From: Solimonas sp. K1W22B-7
GTDB taxonomy: Bacteria; Pseudomonadota; Gammaproteobacteria; Nevskiales; Nevskiaceae
Reading direction: 5' to 3'
Assembly: GCF_003428335.1 (NCBI RefSeq)
Contig: NZ_CP031704.1
Location: forward strand, 2,728,001-2,792,000
Length of the DNA stretch: 64,000 nt
The notes below the pieces were generated by a model that worked only from the letters and a program-made list of their open reading frames with translations, made no database searches and had not been told where the DNA came from. The translations under genes and the position numbers were made by a program. Shown here piece by piece: positions 20,726 to 31,000 of the stretch; within the stretch, counting starts at the first letter, position 1, and the number at the start of each line of letters is the position of its first letter.

Positions 20726-21922
20726 CTAGGCCAGCCCGCGCTCCAGGTCGCGCAGGATGTCGGCGATATCTTCCAGGCCCACCGAGATGCGCAGCAGGCC
20801 CTCGGTGATGCCGGCCTCCGCTCGCGCTTCGGGCGTGATGCGGGCGTGGGTGGTCGAGGCCGGGTGCGTGATGGTGCTGCGCGTATCGCCGAGGTTGGCG
20901 GTGATCGACAGCGTGCGGGTGCTGTCCACCAGCTTCCAGGCGCCCTCGCGGCCGCCTTCCACCTCGAAGGAGACGATGCCGCCGAAGCCGCTCTGCTGGC
21001 GCCTGGCCAGTTCGTGCTGCGGATGCTCGGGCAGGCCCGGGTAGAACACGCGCTTCACCTTGGGCTGGGTCTTGAGCCACTGCGCCAGCTGCAGCGCGCT
21101 GTCGCTGTGCGCGCGCACGCGCAGCGCCAGCGTCTCCAGGCCCTTGAGGAACACCCAGGCGTTGAACGGCGACAGGCAGGGCCCGGCCGTCCTCATGTAG
21201 CCGTAGATGTCCTTGCCGACGCGCTGGGCGTCGCCCACGATCGCGCCACCGACACAGCGGCCCTGGCCGTCGATGTACTTGGTGCCGGAGTGGATCACGA
21301 GGTCGGCACCCAGCTTCAGCGGCTGGCTCAGCACCGGCGTCAGGAAGCAGTTGTCCACGGCCAGCAGCGCGCCGTGCGCGTGCGCGATGTCGGCCAGTGC
21401 GCGGATGTCGGCCAGCTCCATCAGCGGGTTCGACGGCGTCTCCACGAAGAACAGCCTGGTGTTGGGCTTCACCGCCGCGGCCCAGGCGGCCGGGTCGGTG
21501 GGATCGACGTAGGTCGTCTCCAGGCCGAAACGCGACAGGATGTTGTTGAACAGGTTGATGCTGGCGCCGAACAGCCCGCGCGAAGCCAGGATGTGGTCGC
21601 CGGCCTTCAGCAGCGCCAGGCACAGGGTCTGGATCGCCACCATGCCGCTGGCGGTGGCCACGCAGGCCTCACCGCCCTCCATCGCCGCCAGGCGGCGCTC
21701 GAAGGCCTCCACGGTGGGGTTGGAGAAGCGCGAATAGACGTAACCCGGCTGCTGGCCGCTGAAGATCGCGGCCGCCTCGGCGGCGGAGCGGAACACGTAG
21801 GAGGAGGTCAGCGAAACCGAGGCCGAGTGCTCCATGTTGGCCGTGCGCGGCTCGGCCGCCCGGATGCCCAGGGTAGCGGAACCCCACTCGGGGTCGAAAT
21901 ACGGCGGGTCTGCGTCGTTCAC
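20726..21922 (-). CDS. metZ: O-succinylhomoserine sulfhydrylase MetZ
   Basis: PLP enzyme of 398 residues that makes homocysteine directly from O-succinylhomoserine and sulphide. Cys/Met-metabolism family motifs are present: YSRFSNPTVEAFERRLAAMEGGE, ATASGM, FVETPSNPLMELADI, AVDNCFLTP and the PLP lysine in VIHSGTKYIDGQG. Specificity (MetZ, not cystathionine synthase or lyase) is inferred from the purF neighbour, as in Pseudomonas, and from the methionine-type riboswitch. The GTG start at 21922 is supported by AGGAG nine to ten bases upstream. Expression is probably switched off by S-adenosylmethionine through the leader at 21946-22060. Confidence 0.9.
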   Translation of the reverse strand: MNDADPPYFDPEWGSATLGIRAAEPRTANMEHSASVSLTSSYVFRSAAEAAAIFSGQQPGYVYSRFSNPTVEAFERRLAAMEGGEACVATASGMVAIQTLCLALLKAGDHILASRGLFGASINLFNNILSRFGLETTYVDPTDPAAWAAAVKPNTRLFFVETPSNPLMELADIRALADIAHAHGALLAVDNCFLTPVLSQPLKLGADLVIHSGTKYIDGQGRCVGGAIVGDAQRVGKDIYGYMRTAGPCLSPFNAWVFLKGLETLALRVRAHSDSALQLAQWLKTQPKVKRVFYPGLPEHPQHELARRQQSGFGGIVSFEVEGGREGAWKLVDSTRTLSITANLGDTRSTITHPASTTHARITPEARAEAGITEGLLRISVGLEDIADILRDLERGLA

Positions 21923-21945
21923 TGCCCTGCACTCCTGCGGGCAAC

Positions 21946-21979
21946 AAAAAAGCCCGTCGGTATAAAAACCAAACGGGCT
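21946..21979 (-). terminator. Intrinsic terminator of the metZ riboswitch
   Basis: On the minus strand, AGCCCGT (21979-21973) pairs with ACGGGCT (21957-21951), followed by T residues at 21950-21946, 23 bases before the metZ GTG. The 5' arm can pair instead with the upstream GGGCT (21987-21983), leaving a three-base loop. That is an antiterminator that uses the aptamer's pseudoknot strand. Confidence 0.88.
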
Positions 21980-21983
21980 CTCA

Positions 21984-22060
21984 GCCCCCGTTTAGCGAAA
22001 TTTATTGGGCTTTCCCCGGGGGAAGGCCCGCGCCTGCAAGCTGGGATCAAAGGGGCGCGG
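21984..22060 (-). promoter_or_regulatory. SAM-II-type riboswitch aptamer upstream of metZ
   Basis: Read on the minus strand, P1 is CCGCGCC (22060-22054) with GGCGCGG (22034-22028). The 19-base loop ends in CUUGCA, matching the conserved UUGCA of SAM-II (SAM-alpha) RNAs. An extra GC-rich hairpin follows (about 22030-22007). Then come AAUAAAUUUCGCUAAA and CGGGGGC, matching the SAM-II core AUAAAU..GCUAAA and the 3' pseudoknot strand, which can pair with CCC in the P1 loop. A terminator and the metZ gene follow directly. SAM-II is known for repressing methionine genes, mostly in alphaproteobacteria. The assignment is by motif; no covariance search was run. Confidence 0.85.
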
Positions 22061-22109
22061 TGCGGACTTTAAGGCCTGTAGGCCGACAACTCAACCCAAA
22101 AGCTTGCTT

Positions 22110-22216
22110 GCCGCGGATCACGCGGATGAACACGGATCAAGATCAACAGCATGCAGCAGCACTTTCGTTTGTGTTGGAAAGGCCTGTAAATCCGCGTTAA
22201 TCCGCGTGATCCGCGG
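22110..22216. repeat. Long palindrome family, copy 1 (purF-metZ gap)
   Basis: The left arm starts GCCGCGGATCACGCGGATGA (22110) and the right arm ends in the complementary sequence at 22216, with about 50 bases between. The arms contain near-tandem CGCGGAT units. This copy is less perfect and has a longer loop than the copy at 35605-35680. It lies between the purF stop and the metZ riboswitch. Confidence 0.9.
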
Positions 22217-22236
22217 CAAATCTGCTTTCTTCCGAC

Positions 22237-23751
22237 TCAAGCGTTCTGGATTTCGATGACGGTCGAAGACGCCCGTTTCCGCGCCGCCTTGGCGGCGTCG
22301 GAGCGGAACAGCTCCAGCTGGTTCAGGTACTCGGTGGTGATGTCCTGGGTGATGTATTCGCCGGTGAACACCGAGGTGTCGAAGCGCGTGATGCGCGGGT
22401 TGCCGGCACGCACCGCCTCGATCAGGTCGGGCAGGTCCTGGTAGATCAGCTTGTCGGCGCCGAGCATGCGCTCCAGCTCCTCCACGGTATGGCCATGGGC
22501 CACCAGCTCCGAGGCGGTCGGCATGTCGATGCCGTAGACGTTGGGGTAGCGCACCGGCGGCGAGGCGGAGGCGAAGTAGACCTTCACCGCACCGGCCTCG
22601 CGGGCCATCTGGATGATCTCCTTGGAGGTGGTGCCGCGGACGATGGAGTCGTCCACCAGCAGCACGTTCTTGCCGCGGAATTCCAGGTCGATCGGGTTGA
22701 GCTTCTGGCGCACCGACTTCTTGCGCTGCGCCTGGCCCGGCATGATGAAGGTGCGGCCGATGTAGCGGTTCTTGATGAAGCCTTCGCGGTAGGACACGCC
22801 CAGGCGCGCGGCCAGCTCGGCGCCGGCGACGCGGCTGGTGTCCGGGATCGGGATCACCACGTCGATATCGTGGTCGGGCCACTGCGCGAGGATCTTCTCG
22901 GCCAGCTTCACGCCCATGCGCAGGCGCGCCTTGTAGACATAGATGTTGTCGATGATCGAGTCGGGACGCGCCAGGTACACGTACTCGAACAGGCAGGGCG
23001 AATACACCGGGTTGGCGGCGCACTGGCGCTTGTGCAGCTTGCCGTCGATGGTGATCAGCACCGCCTCGCCCGGGGCGATGTCGCCCATGATCTCGAAGCC
23101 CAGCGCGTCCAGCGCCACCGACTCGGAGGCGATCAGGTAGTCCACGCCGTTGGGGCCGAGGCGGCGGCCGTAGACCGCCGGGCGGATGCCGAAGGGATCG
23201 CGGAAGCCGACCACGCCGAAGCCGGTGATCATGGCCACGCAGGCATAGGCGCCGCGGCAGCGCTGGTGCACGCCGGACACGGCGGCGAAGACATCCTCGG
23301 GCGACAGGCGCAGCGCGCCGCGCGACATCAGCTCATGGGCGAAGACATTGAGCAGGACCTCGGAGTCCGACTCGGTGTTGAGGTGGCGCCGGTCCTGCAG
23401 GAACAGCTCCTGCTTGAGTTCCTCGGCATTGGTCAGGTTGCCGTTGTGCGACAGCGAGATGCCGAAGGGTGTATTGGTATAGAACGGCTGCGCCTCGGCG
23501 GAGGTGGAGCAACCGGCGGTGGGATAGCGCACGTGCGCCACGCCCATGTTCCCGCGCAGCATCACCATGTGCTCGTCCTTGGCGAAGACGTCGCGCACCA
23601 GGCCGTTTTCCTTGCGCAGGTAGAGGCGATCACCGTCGTTGGTGATCATGCCCGCCGCATCCTGGCCACGGTGCTGCAGCATGGTCAGGGCGTCGAACAG
23701 TTCCGAGTTGACCCCGGCGCCCTGGGTGACGATACCGGCAATTCCGCACAT
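22237..23751 (-). CDS. purF: Amidophosphoribosyltransferase PurF
   Basis: First committed enzyme of purine synthesis: PRPP plus glutamine gives phosphoribosylamine. It has 504 residues. The N-terminal nucleophile is Cys2 (MCGIAGIV), needing only Met removal. The glutaminase domain has [12 protein letters not shown] and SHNGNLTNA. The PRTase domain has the PRPP motif [14 protein letters not shown] and the conserved [14 protein letters not shown]. It follows cvpA by eight bases, the usual cvpA-purF pairing. Confidence 0.98.
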   Translation of the reverse strand: MCGIAGIVTQGAGVNSELFDALTMLQHRGQDAAGMITNDGDRLYLRKENGLVRDVFAKDEHMVMLRGNMGVAHVRYPTAGCSTSAEAQPFYTNTPFGISLSHNGNLTNAEELKQELFLQDRRHLNTESDSEVLLNVFAHELMSRGALRLSPEDVFAAVSGVHQRCRGAYACVAMITGFGVVGFRDPFGIRPAVYGRRLGPNGVDYLIASESVALDALGFEIMGDIAPGEAVLITIDGKLHKRQCAANPVYSPCLFEYVYLARPDSIIDNIYVYKARLRMGVKLAEKILAQWPDHDIDVVIPIPDTSRVAGAELAARLGVSYREGFIKNRYIGRTFIMPGQAQRKKSVRQKLNPIDLEFRGKNVLLVDDSIVRGTTSKEIIQMAREAGAVKVYFASASPPVRYPNVYGIDMPTASELVAHGHTVEELERMLGADKLIYQDLPDLIEAVRAGNPRITRFDTSVFTGEYITQDITTEYLNQLELFRSDAAKAARKRASSTVIEIQNA

Positions 23752-23759
23752 GGTTGGCC

Positions 23760-24275
23760 TTACTGAGTCTGAAGAGTAGAAGTGGGGTCGGGGCGCAGGA
23801 CTTCAAGCCAGCGCTCCGGAACCAGCGTGCCCAGCCCATTGGCCAGCCACTCGAATTTGTCGATCAGCAGCGATTGCTGCCACCACGGTTCCTTGGCCGC
23901 GCCCATCTGCCCGGCCACCAGCACGAAGGCCGCGGTGAGGACGGCGGCGCGGGCCAGGCCGAAGCCGCCGCCGGTCATGCGGTTGGGCAGGCTCAGGAAG
24001 GAATCCTTGACCGCCTCCGACACGAAATGCGTGATCAGCGCGCCCACCAGCAGGCCGCCGAGGAACAGCAGCAGGTAGGCACAGCCCAGGCGCAACGCAG
24101 GATTGGTTATTTTCGCCGCCAGCGCATCGGCCAGGGTATGGCCGAGCAGCCAGGCCAGCAGCAGGGCGAACAGCCAGGTTGCGAGACCGAGGACCTCGCG
24201 GATGAAGCCGCGCAGAAGGCCAATGACAGCCGAAAGGATGAAGACGGCAAGAATGCAGTAGTCAACCCAGATCAT
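23760..24275 (-). CDS. cvpA: CvpA family membrane protein
   Basis: Inner-membrane protein of 171 residues with four predicted helices. The family motif [27 protein letters not shown] opens it (quoted in part: [16 protein letters not shown]). CvpA is linked to colicin V export and envelope stress tolerance. It nearly always precedes purF, and here does so by eight bases. The last 30 residues are soluble. Confidence 0.93.
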   Translation of the reverse strand: MIWVDYCILAVFILSAVIGLLRGFIREVLGLATWLFALLLAWLLGHTLADALAAKITNPALRLGCAYLLLFLGGLLVGALITHFVSEAVKDSFLSLPNRMTGGGFGLARAAVLTAAFVLVAGQMGAAKEPWWQQSLLIDKFEWLANGLGTLVPERWLEVLRPDPTSTLQTQ

Positions 24276-24357
24276 GCGGCCTAACTCGGTAGCGACTCAG
24301 GGATTTTACCATCCCACGCCCTCACCCGCCCGCCGTATGGCTACTCACCGGCTCCGG

Positions 24358-25308
24358 TCAGTCCTTGCGCACGGTTGCCTGGGCAAAACCCAGCTGCTCT
24401 GCCTTGGCCTTGGCCGCCTTGGCCGCTGCTTCGTCGGCCAGCGGAGCGACGCGCACGCGGTACAGCACACCCTTGGCGGTATCCACCGGGCCGAACTGCG
24501 TCGGCAGGCCGGCGGACTTGAGCTTGCTCTCGGCGGTGCGCGCGTTGCCGATCTCGGCAAAGCTGCCCACCTGCACGCTCCAGCGCTCCTTGCCGGCCAC
24601 CGGGCCCGGCTTGGGCGGCTCCACCGGCTTGGCGGCGGCGATCTCGGGCTTCGGTGCAGGCTTGGGCTTGGCGACCGGCGCGGGTTCCACCGGCTTGGGG
24701 ACCTGCGCCACTTCCGGCTTGGACAGCGGCTTGGCCGGGGCCGCCGGTGGCGGCAGGCTCGGAACCGGCTTTGCCGCCACCGTCGGCGCTGCAGGAGCCG
24801 CTGCGGCCGCAACCGGCGGCGGCATGGCACGGCGGGACGGGGCCGGTGCTTCGGCCCGGGCCTGGGCCGGCACATCCGGCAGGTGGTGCAGGCTGTCGTC
24901 CTGCTTGAGTTGCACCGGCGGCGCCTTGGCCACCGGCGCCGGCAGCACGCGGCCGGGGGCCGCCTGTTCCAGCGAGTCGGACGACCTGATCGACACCGGC
25001 GCGGCGGCCATGCGGCTGTCGCTGTCCATGCCCGCCTCCGCACCCTCCGGTTCGCCGTCGACCACGGCCGCGGACTCACCCGCCAGCGGGTCTTCCAGGG
25101 CGGGGTCCGGCGCCGCGATCACCGGCGGGGTCACGCGGTCGCCCTCCACCACCGGCTCCTGCGGTCCGCCGTCCAGGTCGATGGTGACGCGGCGCAGGCC
25201 CTCGTCACGCTCGACATGGCCCGGCTTGGGCAGCAGGAAGGCCATCAGCAGCGCCACCGCCAGCAGGACCAGGGCGCCGATCAGGCGGTTCTTCATTTGC
25301 TCATTCAT
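24358..25308 (-). CDS. dedD: DedD-like SPOR-domain cell-division protein
   Basis: About 316 residues: a short cytoplasmic start (MNEQMKNR), one membrane helix (LIGALVLLAVALLMAFLLP), a long Pro/Ala/Lys-rich periplasmic linker (about residues 90-235), and a C-terminal SPOR domain (RWSVQVGSFAEIGNARTAES, GVLYRVRVAPLADEAAA). SPOR domains bind denuded septal peptidoglycan. The folC-dedD-cvpA-purF order supports the name. I use the ATG at 25308, which overlaps the folC end by eight bases; ATGs at 25317 and 25296 are in frame too. Confidence 0.9.
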   Translation of the reverse strand: MNEQMKNRLIGALVLLAVALLMAFLLPKPGHVERDEGLRRVTIDLDGGPQEPVVEGDRVTPPVIAAPDPALEDPLAGESAAVVDGEPEGAEAGMDSDSRMAAAPVSIRSSDSLEQAAPGRVLPAPVAKAPPVQLKQDDSLHHLPDVPAQARAEAPAPSRRAMPPPVAAAAAPAAPTVAAKPVPSLPPPAAPAKPLSKPEVAQVPKPVEPAPVAKPKPAPKPEIAAAKPVEPPKPGPVAGKERWSVQVGSFAEIGNARTAESKLKSAGLPTQFGPVDTAKGVLYRVRVAPLADEAAAKAAKAKAEQLGFAQATVRKD

Positions 25309-26578
25309 GCAGTACATCCAGGGCCGCAGCCACAGTGATAAACGATCCGGTCACCACGACCAGGTCTTCCGGCTCCGCCAGCGCCAGCGCGCGCTGCAGG
25401 GCTTCCGGCACATCGCGACAGGCCTCGGTCTCCATGCCCAGGCCGCGCAGGCGCGTTTCCAGCGCAGGCGCGTCCAGCCCGCGCGGCCCCGGCAGCCCGC
25501 CGAGGAAGGCTCGCGACACCAGGGGCTGCAGCAGTCGGCCGAAGGCTTCCACCGGCTTGTCCGACAGCATGCCCAGCACCAGCAGCACCCGCCCCTTCGG
25601 ACGCAGCATGCGCAGGTGTTCGGCCAGGACCTCGGCGGCCTCGGCATTGTGGCCGACATCGAGCAGGCACTGGCCGACGCGTTGCAGACGCCCCGACAGG
25701 CGCAACTCGCCCAGCGCGGCATGCAGGGCCTCCTGCGGCACCGGCAGCCGCGCCTGCAGCGCGTCCACCAGGGCCAGCACGCCGCTGGCGTTCTGCAGCT
25801 GCATCGCGCCCGGCAAGGCCGGCAGCGGCAGGCCGTCGAGGTTTCCCGCAGGTCCGACCCAGCGCCAGCCCGGCCCGCGCGGCGCGTAGTCGAAATCGCG
25901 GCCCAGGCGCAACACTGGCGCGTCCCGCTTCTGCGCCGCGGCCAGCACCGATTCCGGCGGATGACGCTCCACCAGCACGGCGGGCTTGCCGGCGCGCAGG
26001 ATGCCGGCCTTCTCGAAACCGATGCTCTCGCGGTCGGGGCCCAGCCAGTCGGTGTGGTCCAGCCCGATGTTGGTGATCAGCGCGGCGTCGGCGTCGACGA
26101 TATTGACCGCGTCGAGCCGGCCGCCCAGGCCCACTTCCAGCACCTGCACGCCCACGCCGGCCTCGCGGAACAGCCACAGCGCCGCCAGCGTACCGAATTC
26201 GAAATAGGTCAGCGGCGTCGCCGCGCGCGCCTGCTCGATCGCCAGGAAGGCACGGCAGAGATCGGCATCCGATGCCGGCTCGCCGTCGATCGCCACGCGC
26301 TCGTTGTAGCGGCGCAGGTGCGGCGAGGTATAGAGGCCGCTGCGGTAGCCGGCGGCGCGGTAGATCGCCGCCGCCAGGGTCGCGCTGGAGCCCTTGCCGT
26401 TGGTGCCGGCGATGGTCAGCGTCGTCGCCTGCGCGGGCAGCAGGCCAAGGCGCTGCGCGACGCTGCGCACGCGCTCCAGCCCCAGCTCGATGGTCTTGGG
26501 GTGCAGCCGCTCCTGCCAGGCCAGCCAGTCGGCCAGCGACCAGGCCGCGGTGGGCATGGCGGAAGCAGCTACAGCCAT
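25301..26578 (-). CDS. folC: Dihydrofolate/folylpolyglutamate synthase FolC
   Basis: Bifunctional Mur-ligase-type enzyme of 425 residues that makes dihydrofolate and adds glutamate tails to folates. The P-loop TIAGTNGKGSSATLAAAI is near residue 57. TSPHLRRYNERV, LEVGLGGRLDAVN, ITNIGLDHTDWLG and LLDVGHNAEAAEVL are diagnostic. It starts 13 bases after the accD stop, in the same run. Confidence 0.97.
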   Translation of the reverse strand: MAVAASAMPTAAWSLADWLAWQERLHPKTIELGLERVRSVAQRLGLLPAQATTLTIAGTNGKGSSATLAAAIYRAAGYRSGLYTSPHLRRYNERVAIDGEPASDADLCRAFLAIEQARAATPLTYFEFGTLAALWLFREAGVGVQVLEVGLGGRLDAVNIVDADAALITNIGLDHTDWLGPDRESIGFEKAGILRAGKPAVLVERHPPESVLAAAQKRDAPVLRLGRDFDYAPRGPGWRWVGPAGNLDGLPLPALPGAMQLQNASGVLALVDALQARLPVPQEALHAALGELRLSGRLQRVGQCLLDVGHNAEAAEVLAEHLRMLRPKGRVLLVLGMLSDKPVEAFGRLLQPLVSRAFLGGLPGPRGLDAPALETRLRGLGMETEACRDVPEALQRALALAEPEDLVVVTGSFITVAAALDVLHE

Positions 26579-26591
26579 CAGTGGAACCCGA

Positions 26592-27470
26592 TCAGTTCGG
26601 CTGCTCCACCACGGTCGGCGTGAAGTGCGTCAGCATCGACAGGATGCGGTACAGCTTGTCGCGCATCTCGCGGCGGTCGATGATCAGGTCGATCGCGCCC
26701 TTCTCCACCAGGAACTCGGCACGCTGGAAACCCTCGGGGAGTTTCTGGCGCACGGTCTGCTCGATCACACGCGGACCGGCGAAACCGATCAGCGCCCGCG
26801 GTTCGGCAACGTTGATGTCGCCCAGCATCGCCAGGCTGGCGGAGACGCCACCCATGGTCGGGTGCGTCAGCACCGAGATGAACGGCAGGCCGCGCTCGGC
26901 CAGGCGCGCCAGTGCCGCGGAGGTCTTGGCCATCTGCATCAGCGAGAACAGCGATTCCTGCATGCGCGCGCCACCGGTGGCGGCGAAGCAGACCATCGGT
27001 GTGCCGTACTCCAGCGCCGCGTCGACGCCGCGCACGAACTTCTCGCCGACGACGCTGCCCATGGAGCCGCCCATGAAGCTGAACTCGAAGGAGGCGACCA
27101 CCACCGGCAGGCCCATCAGCTGGCCGCGCATCACGACGAGCGCGTCCTTCTCCTGGGTCTCGGCCTGCGCTTCCTTGATGCGCTCGGTGTACTTGCGGCT
27201 GTCCTTGAACTTCAGCGGATCGGTCGGCACGACGTTGGTCGCGATCTCGATCCGCGGTTCCGGGTCCAGGAAGTGATTGATGCGCTCGCGCGCGTCGATC
27301 GGGCGGTGCGTGCCGCACTTGGGGCAGACCTCGAGGGTCCGCTCCAGCTCCGCGCGGTACAGCACGGACTGGCAACTTTCACACTTGGTCCACAGCCCCT
27401 CAGGCACGCTCTTGCTGCGGCGCCCGTTGGTCAGCAGCTTGGACCCTGAAATCTTGTCGAGCCAGCTCAT
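26592..27470 (-). CDS. accD: Acetyl-CoA carboxylase carboxyltransferase subunit beta
   Basis: Beta subunit of the carboxyltransferase that forms malonyl-CoA, 292 residues. An N-terminal four-cysteine zinc ribbon is visible ([21 protein letters not shown]). The crotonase-like core has [35 protein letters not shown] and [18 protein letters not shown]. The ATG overlaps the trpA stop by four bases (ATGA). This couples fatty-acid synthesis to the tryptophan genes upstream. Confidence 0.98.
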   Translation of the reverse strand: MSWLDKISGSKLLTNGRRSKSVPEGLWTKCESCQSVLYRAELERTLEVCPKCGTHRPIDARERINHFLDPEPRIEIATNVVPTDPLKFKDSRKYTERIKEAQAETQEKDALVVMRGQLMGLPVVVASFEFSFMGGSMGSVVGEKFVRGVDAALEYGTPMVCFAATGGARMQESLFSLMQMAKTSAALARLAERGLPFISVLTHPTMGGVSASLAMLGDINVAEPRALIGFAGPRVIEQTVRQKLPEGFQRAEFLVEKGAIDLIIDRREMRDKLYRILSMLTHFTPTVVEQPN

Positions 27471-28284
27471 CGGCTACTCAAATCCTTTTGGTCTAATGCC
27501 TCGCGCAGCGGTGCCAGCTTGGCAGCCAGCAGCCCCGGTAGCGTTGAAGGCGCATTCTGATGCTTCTCGATCTCGGCGACCAGCGCGCTGCCTACCACCA
27601 CGCCATCGGCCACCGCCCCCACCGCGCGCGCCGACTCGGCGTCGCGGATCCCGAATCCCACCGCCAGCGGCAAATCTGTAAACCGCCGGATTTCCTGCAA
27701 TTTTTCTGCCACGCTGGCCACGTCCAGGCTGGCCGCGCCGGTCACGCCCTTGAGCGAGACGTAGTAGAGATACCCGCTGGCCACGCGCGCCACGGCCGCG
27801 ATGCGCTCCGCCGGGCTGGTCGGCGCCAGCAGGAAGATGCAGTCCAGGCCCTGCGAGCGCAGCGCCGGCAGGTAGCTGTCGGCCTCCTCCACCGCCAGGT
27901 CCACGATCAGCACCCCGTCGACGCCCGCGCGGGCGGCACGCTCGGCGAAGGCGGCCACGCCGCGCATCTCGATCGGGTTGAGATAGCCCATCAGCACCAC
28001 CGGCGTGTCGCGGTCGGTCTTCCGGAACTCCGCCACCATGTCGATGATGTCCCACAGGCCGGTGCCATGCTTCAGGGCACGCTCGCAGGCCAGCTGGATC
28101 ACCGGGCCGTCGGCCATCGGATCGGAGAACGGCACGCCCAGCTCGATGATGTCGGCGCCGGCGCCAGCCAGGGCATGCATCAGGCCGACGGTCACGTCGG
28201 GCTGCGGATCGCCCGCGGTGATGAACGGGATCAGCGCCTTGCGGCCCTGGCTGCGCAGACGCTGCAGGGTTTCCTTGATACGGC

Positions 28285-28288
<4 letters not shown>
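27467..28288 (-). CDS. trpA: Tryptophan synthase alpha chain
   Basis: Cleaves indole-3-glycerol phosphate and passes indole to TrpB; 273 residues. TIM-barrel hallmarks are present: [30 protein letters not shown] (catalytic Glu), [26 protein letters not shown] and [11 protein letters not shown]. Its start overlaps the trpB stop and its stop overlaps accD, both as ATGA. Confidence 0.98.
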
Positions 28289-29480
<1,192 letters not shown>

Positions 29481-29484
<4 letters not shown>

Positions 29485-30113
29485 CGTTTCGTTCTGTCCG
29501 CGCGCTGTACCGCCTCGACGAAGGCGCGCATCTTGTCGTGGTCCTTGACCCCTGGCCTGGCCTCGATGCCCGACGACACGTCGACACCATAAGGCCGCAA
29601 CTGCCGTACCGCACCACCCACGTTGGCCGGATTGAGGCCGCCGGCCAGCACCAGGGGGGTCTTCACCGCGGTGACGCGGCTCCAGTCGAAGGTCTCGCCG
29701 CGCCCGCCCATGCCACCCCTGGCGTGGCTGTCCAGCAGCAGGCCGGTGGCAGCCTTGTAGCGCCGCGCCAGTGCCGCCAGGCTCTGCTTCTCGCCCATGG
29801 CCACGGCCTTCATGTACGGCAGGCCGAAACTGGCGCAGAAATCCGCCGGCTCCTCGCCATGGAACTGCAGCAGGTCGGGGCGCAGGGTGTCGATGGCTTC
29901 CTGCACGAAGGCCGCGTCGGCGTCCTTGAACAGGGCTACCGCGCTGACGAAGGGCGGCAGGCGGCGCCGGATGACCGCGGCCTTGTCGGCGGCAATGGCG
30001 CGCGGGCTGGCCGGCACCAGCACGAAGCCGATGGCGTCCACGCCCAAAGCCACGCCCGCCTGGGCGTCCTTGTCGCGGGTAATCCCGCAAAACTTGATTC
30101 GGGTTCTGCTCAA
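29481..30113 (-). CDS. trpF: Phosphoribosylanthranilate isomerase
   Basis: Third step from anthranilate to tryptophan; 210 residues. The signature KFCGITR lies at residues 7-13. [37 protein letters not shown] and [17 protein letters not shown] complete the barrel. The catalytic Cys is Cys9. The start is a TTG 11 bases after the truA stop; no ATG or GTG fits before the conserved motif. Weak initiation here might limit the whole trpFBA-accD unit. Confidence 0.95.
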
Positions 30114-30124
30114 AACCTTGGGTC

Positions 30125-30907
30125 TCAGGCCGGGAAATAGGGTTCCGGCCGTTCGGGGAGGGCGAATTCTGCCGGATATTCGGGTCCCACGAAATACAGG
30201 CCGCAGGCCGGGGCCGTCATTCCTGCCCTGGAACGCTCCCGGCTGGCCAGGACTTCAGCCACCCAGGGCACCGGCCGCTTGCCCAGCCCCACCTCGGCCA
30301 GGGTACCGGTGATGTTGCGCACCATGTGATGCAGGAAGGCGTTGGCGCAGAGGTCGATGACCACGAAATCGCCGCGCCGGAAGACGTTCACATGACGCAT
30401 GTAGCGGGTTGCCGTGGGCGCCTGGCATTCCGAGTCGCGGAAAGCCGAGAAATCCTGCTCGCCCAGCAACACCTGCGCCGCCTGGTGCATCGCCTCGGCA
30501 TCCAGGCGCTGCGGCCACCAGGCAGCCCGCTCGCGCAGCAGCGCGCCGCGGGCGCGGTGGTTGTGGATGACGTAGCGGTAGTGGCGGGCGCGGGCCGAGA
30601 AGCGCGCGTGGAACTGCTGCGCCACCGGCTGCACCCAGCGCAACGACAGGTCCGGCGGCAGGTTGGTGTTGCTGCCCAGCAGCCAGGCGTACTCGCTGCG
30701 CCGGGCCCCGGAATCGAAATGCACCACCTGCTGCAGGCCGTGCACCCCGGAATCGGTACGCCCTGCCGCGGTCACCGCCACCGGGTGGTCCGCCACCTTC
30801 GACAAGGCCGCCTCCAGCGTGCTCTGCACGCAGCGCAGCTCGCTGAGGGACTGCCAGCCGCGGAAGGCGGTGCCCACGTATTCCACGCCAGCCGCCCAGC
30901 GACTCAC
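30125..30907 (-). CDS. truA: tRNA pseudouridine synthase TruA
   Basis: Makes pseudouridine at positions 38-40 of tRNA anticodon stems. Motifs: [12 protein letters not shown], the catalytic [36 protein letters not shown] and [14 protein letters not shown] use the GTG at 30907 (260 residues), which has GGAG six bases upstream and begins just before the conserved core. An in-frame TTG at 31000 would add 31 residues read through the fimV terminator and is unlikely. Confidence 0.95.
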   Translation of the reverse strand: MSRWAAGVEYVGTAFRGWQSLSELRCVQSTLEAALSKVADHPVAVTAAGRTDSGVHGLQQVVHFDSGARRSEYAWLLGSNTNLPPDLSLRWVQPVAQQFHARFSARARHYRYVIHNHRARGALLRERAAWWPQRLDAEAMHQAAQVLLGEQDFSAFRDSECQAPTATRYMRHVNVFRRGDFVVIDLCANAFLHHMVRNITGTLAEVGLGKRPVPWVAEVLASRERSRAGMTAPACGLYFVGPEYPAEFALPERPEPYFPA

Positions 30908-30952
30908 TGCGGACTCCGGCGGAATTTGGGCGGTTTGCGGGTCATGGAAAGC

Positions 30953-30980
30953 AAAAGGCCGCCGCGATTCGCGGCGGCCT
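30953..30980 (-). terminator. Rho-independent terminator after fimV
   Basis: On the minus strand AGGCCGCCGCG pairs perfectly with CGCGGCGGCCT (11 bp, three-base loop) and is followed by TTTT (30956-30953, overlapping the stem end). It lies about 20 bases past the fimV stop and separates fimV from truA. Confidence 0.88.
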
Positions 30981-31000
30981 GGTGGAAGCTCATCGGCCAA

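Noticed and set aside
30908-31000. Longer truA starting at a TTG at 31000
   Set aside because: It would translate the fimV terminator hairpin, and a GTG with GGAG sits right before the conserved core.
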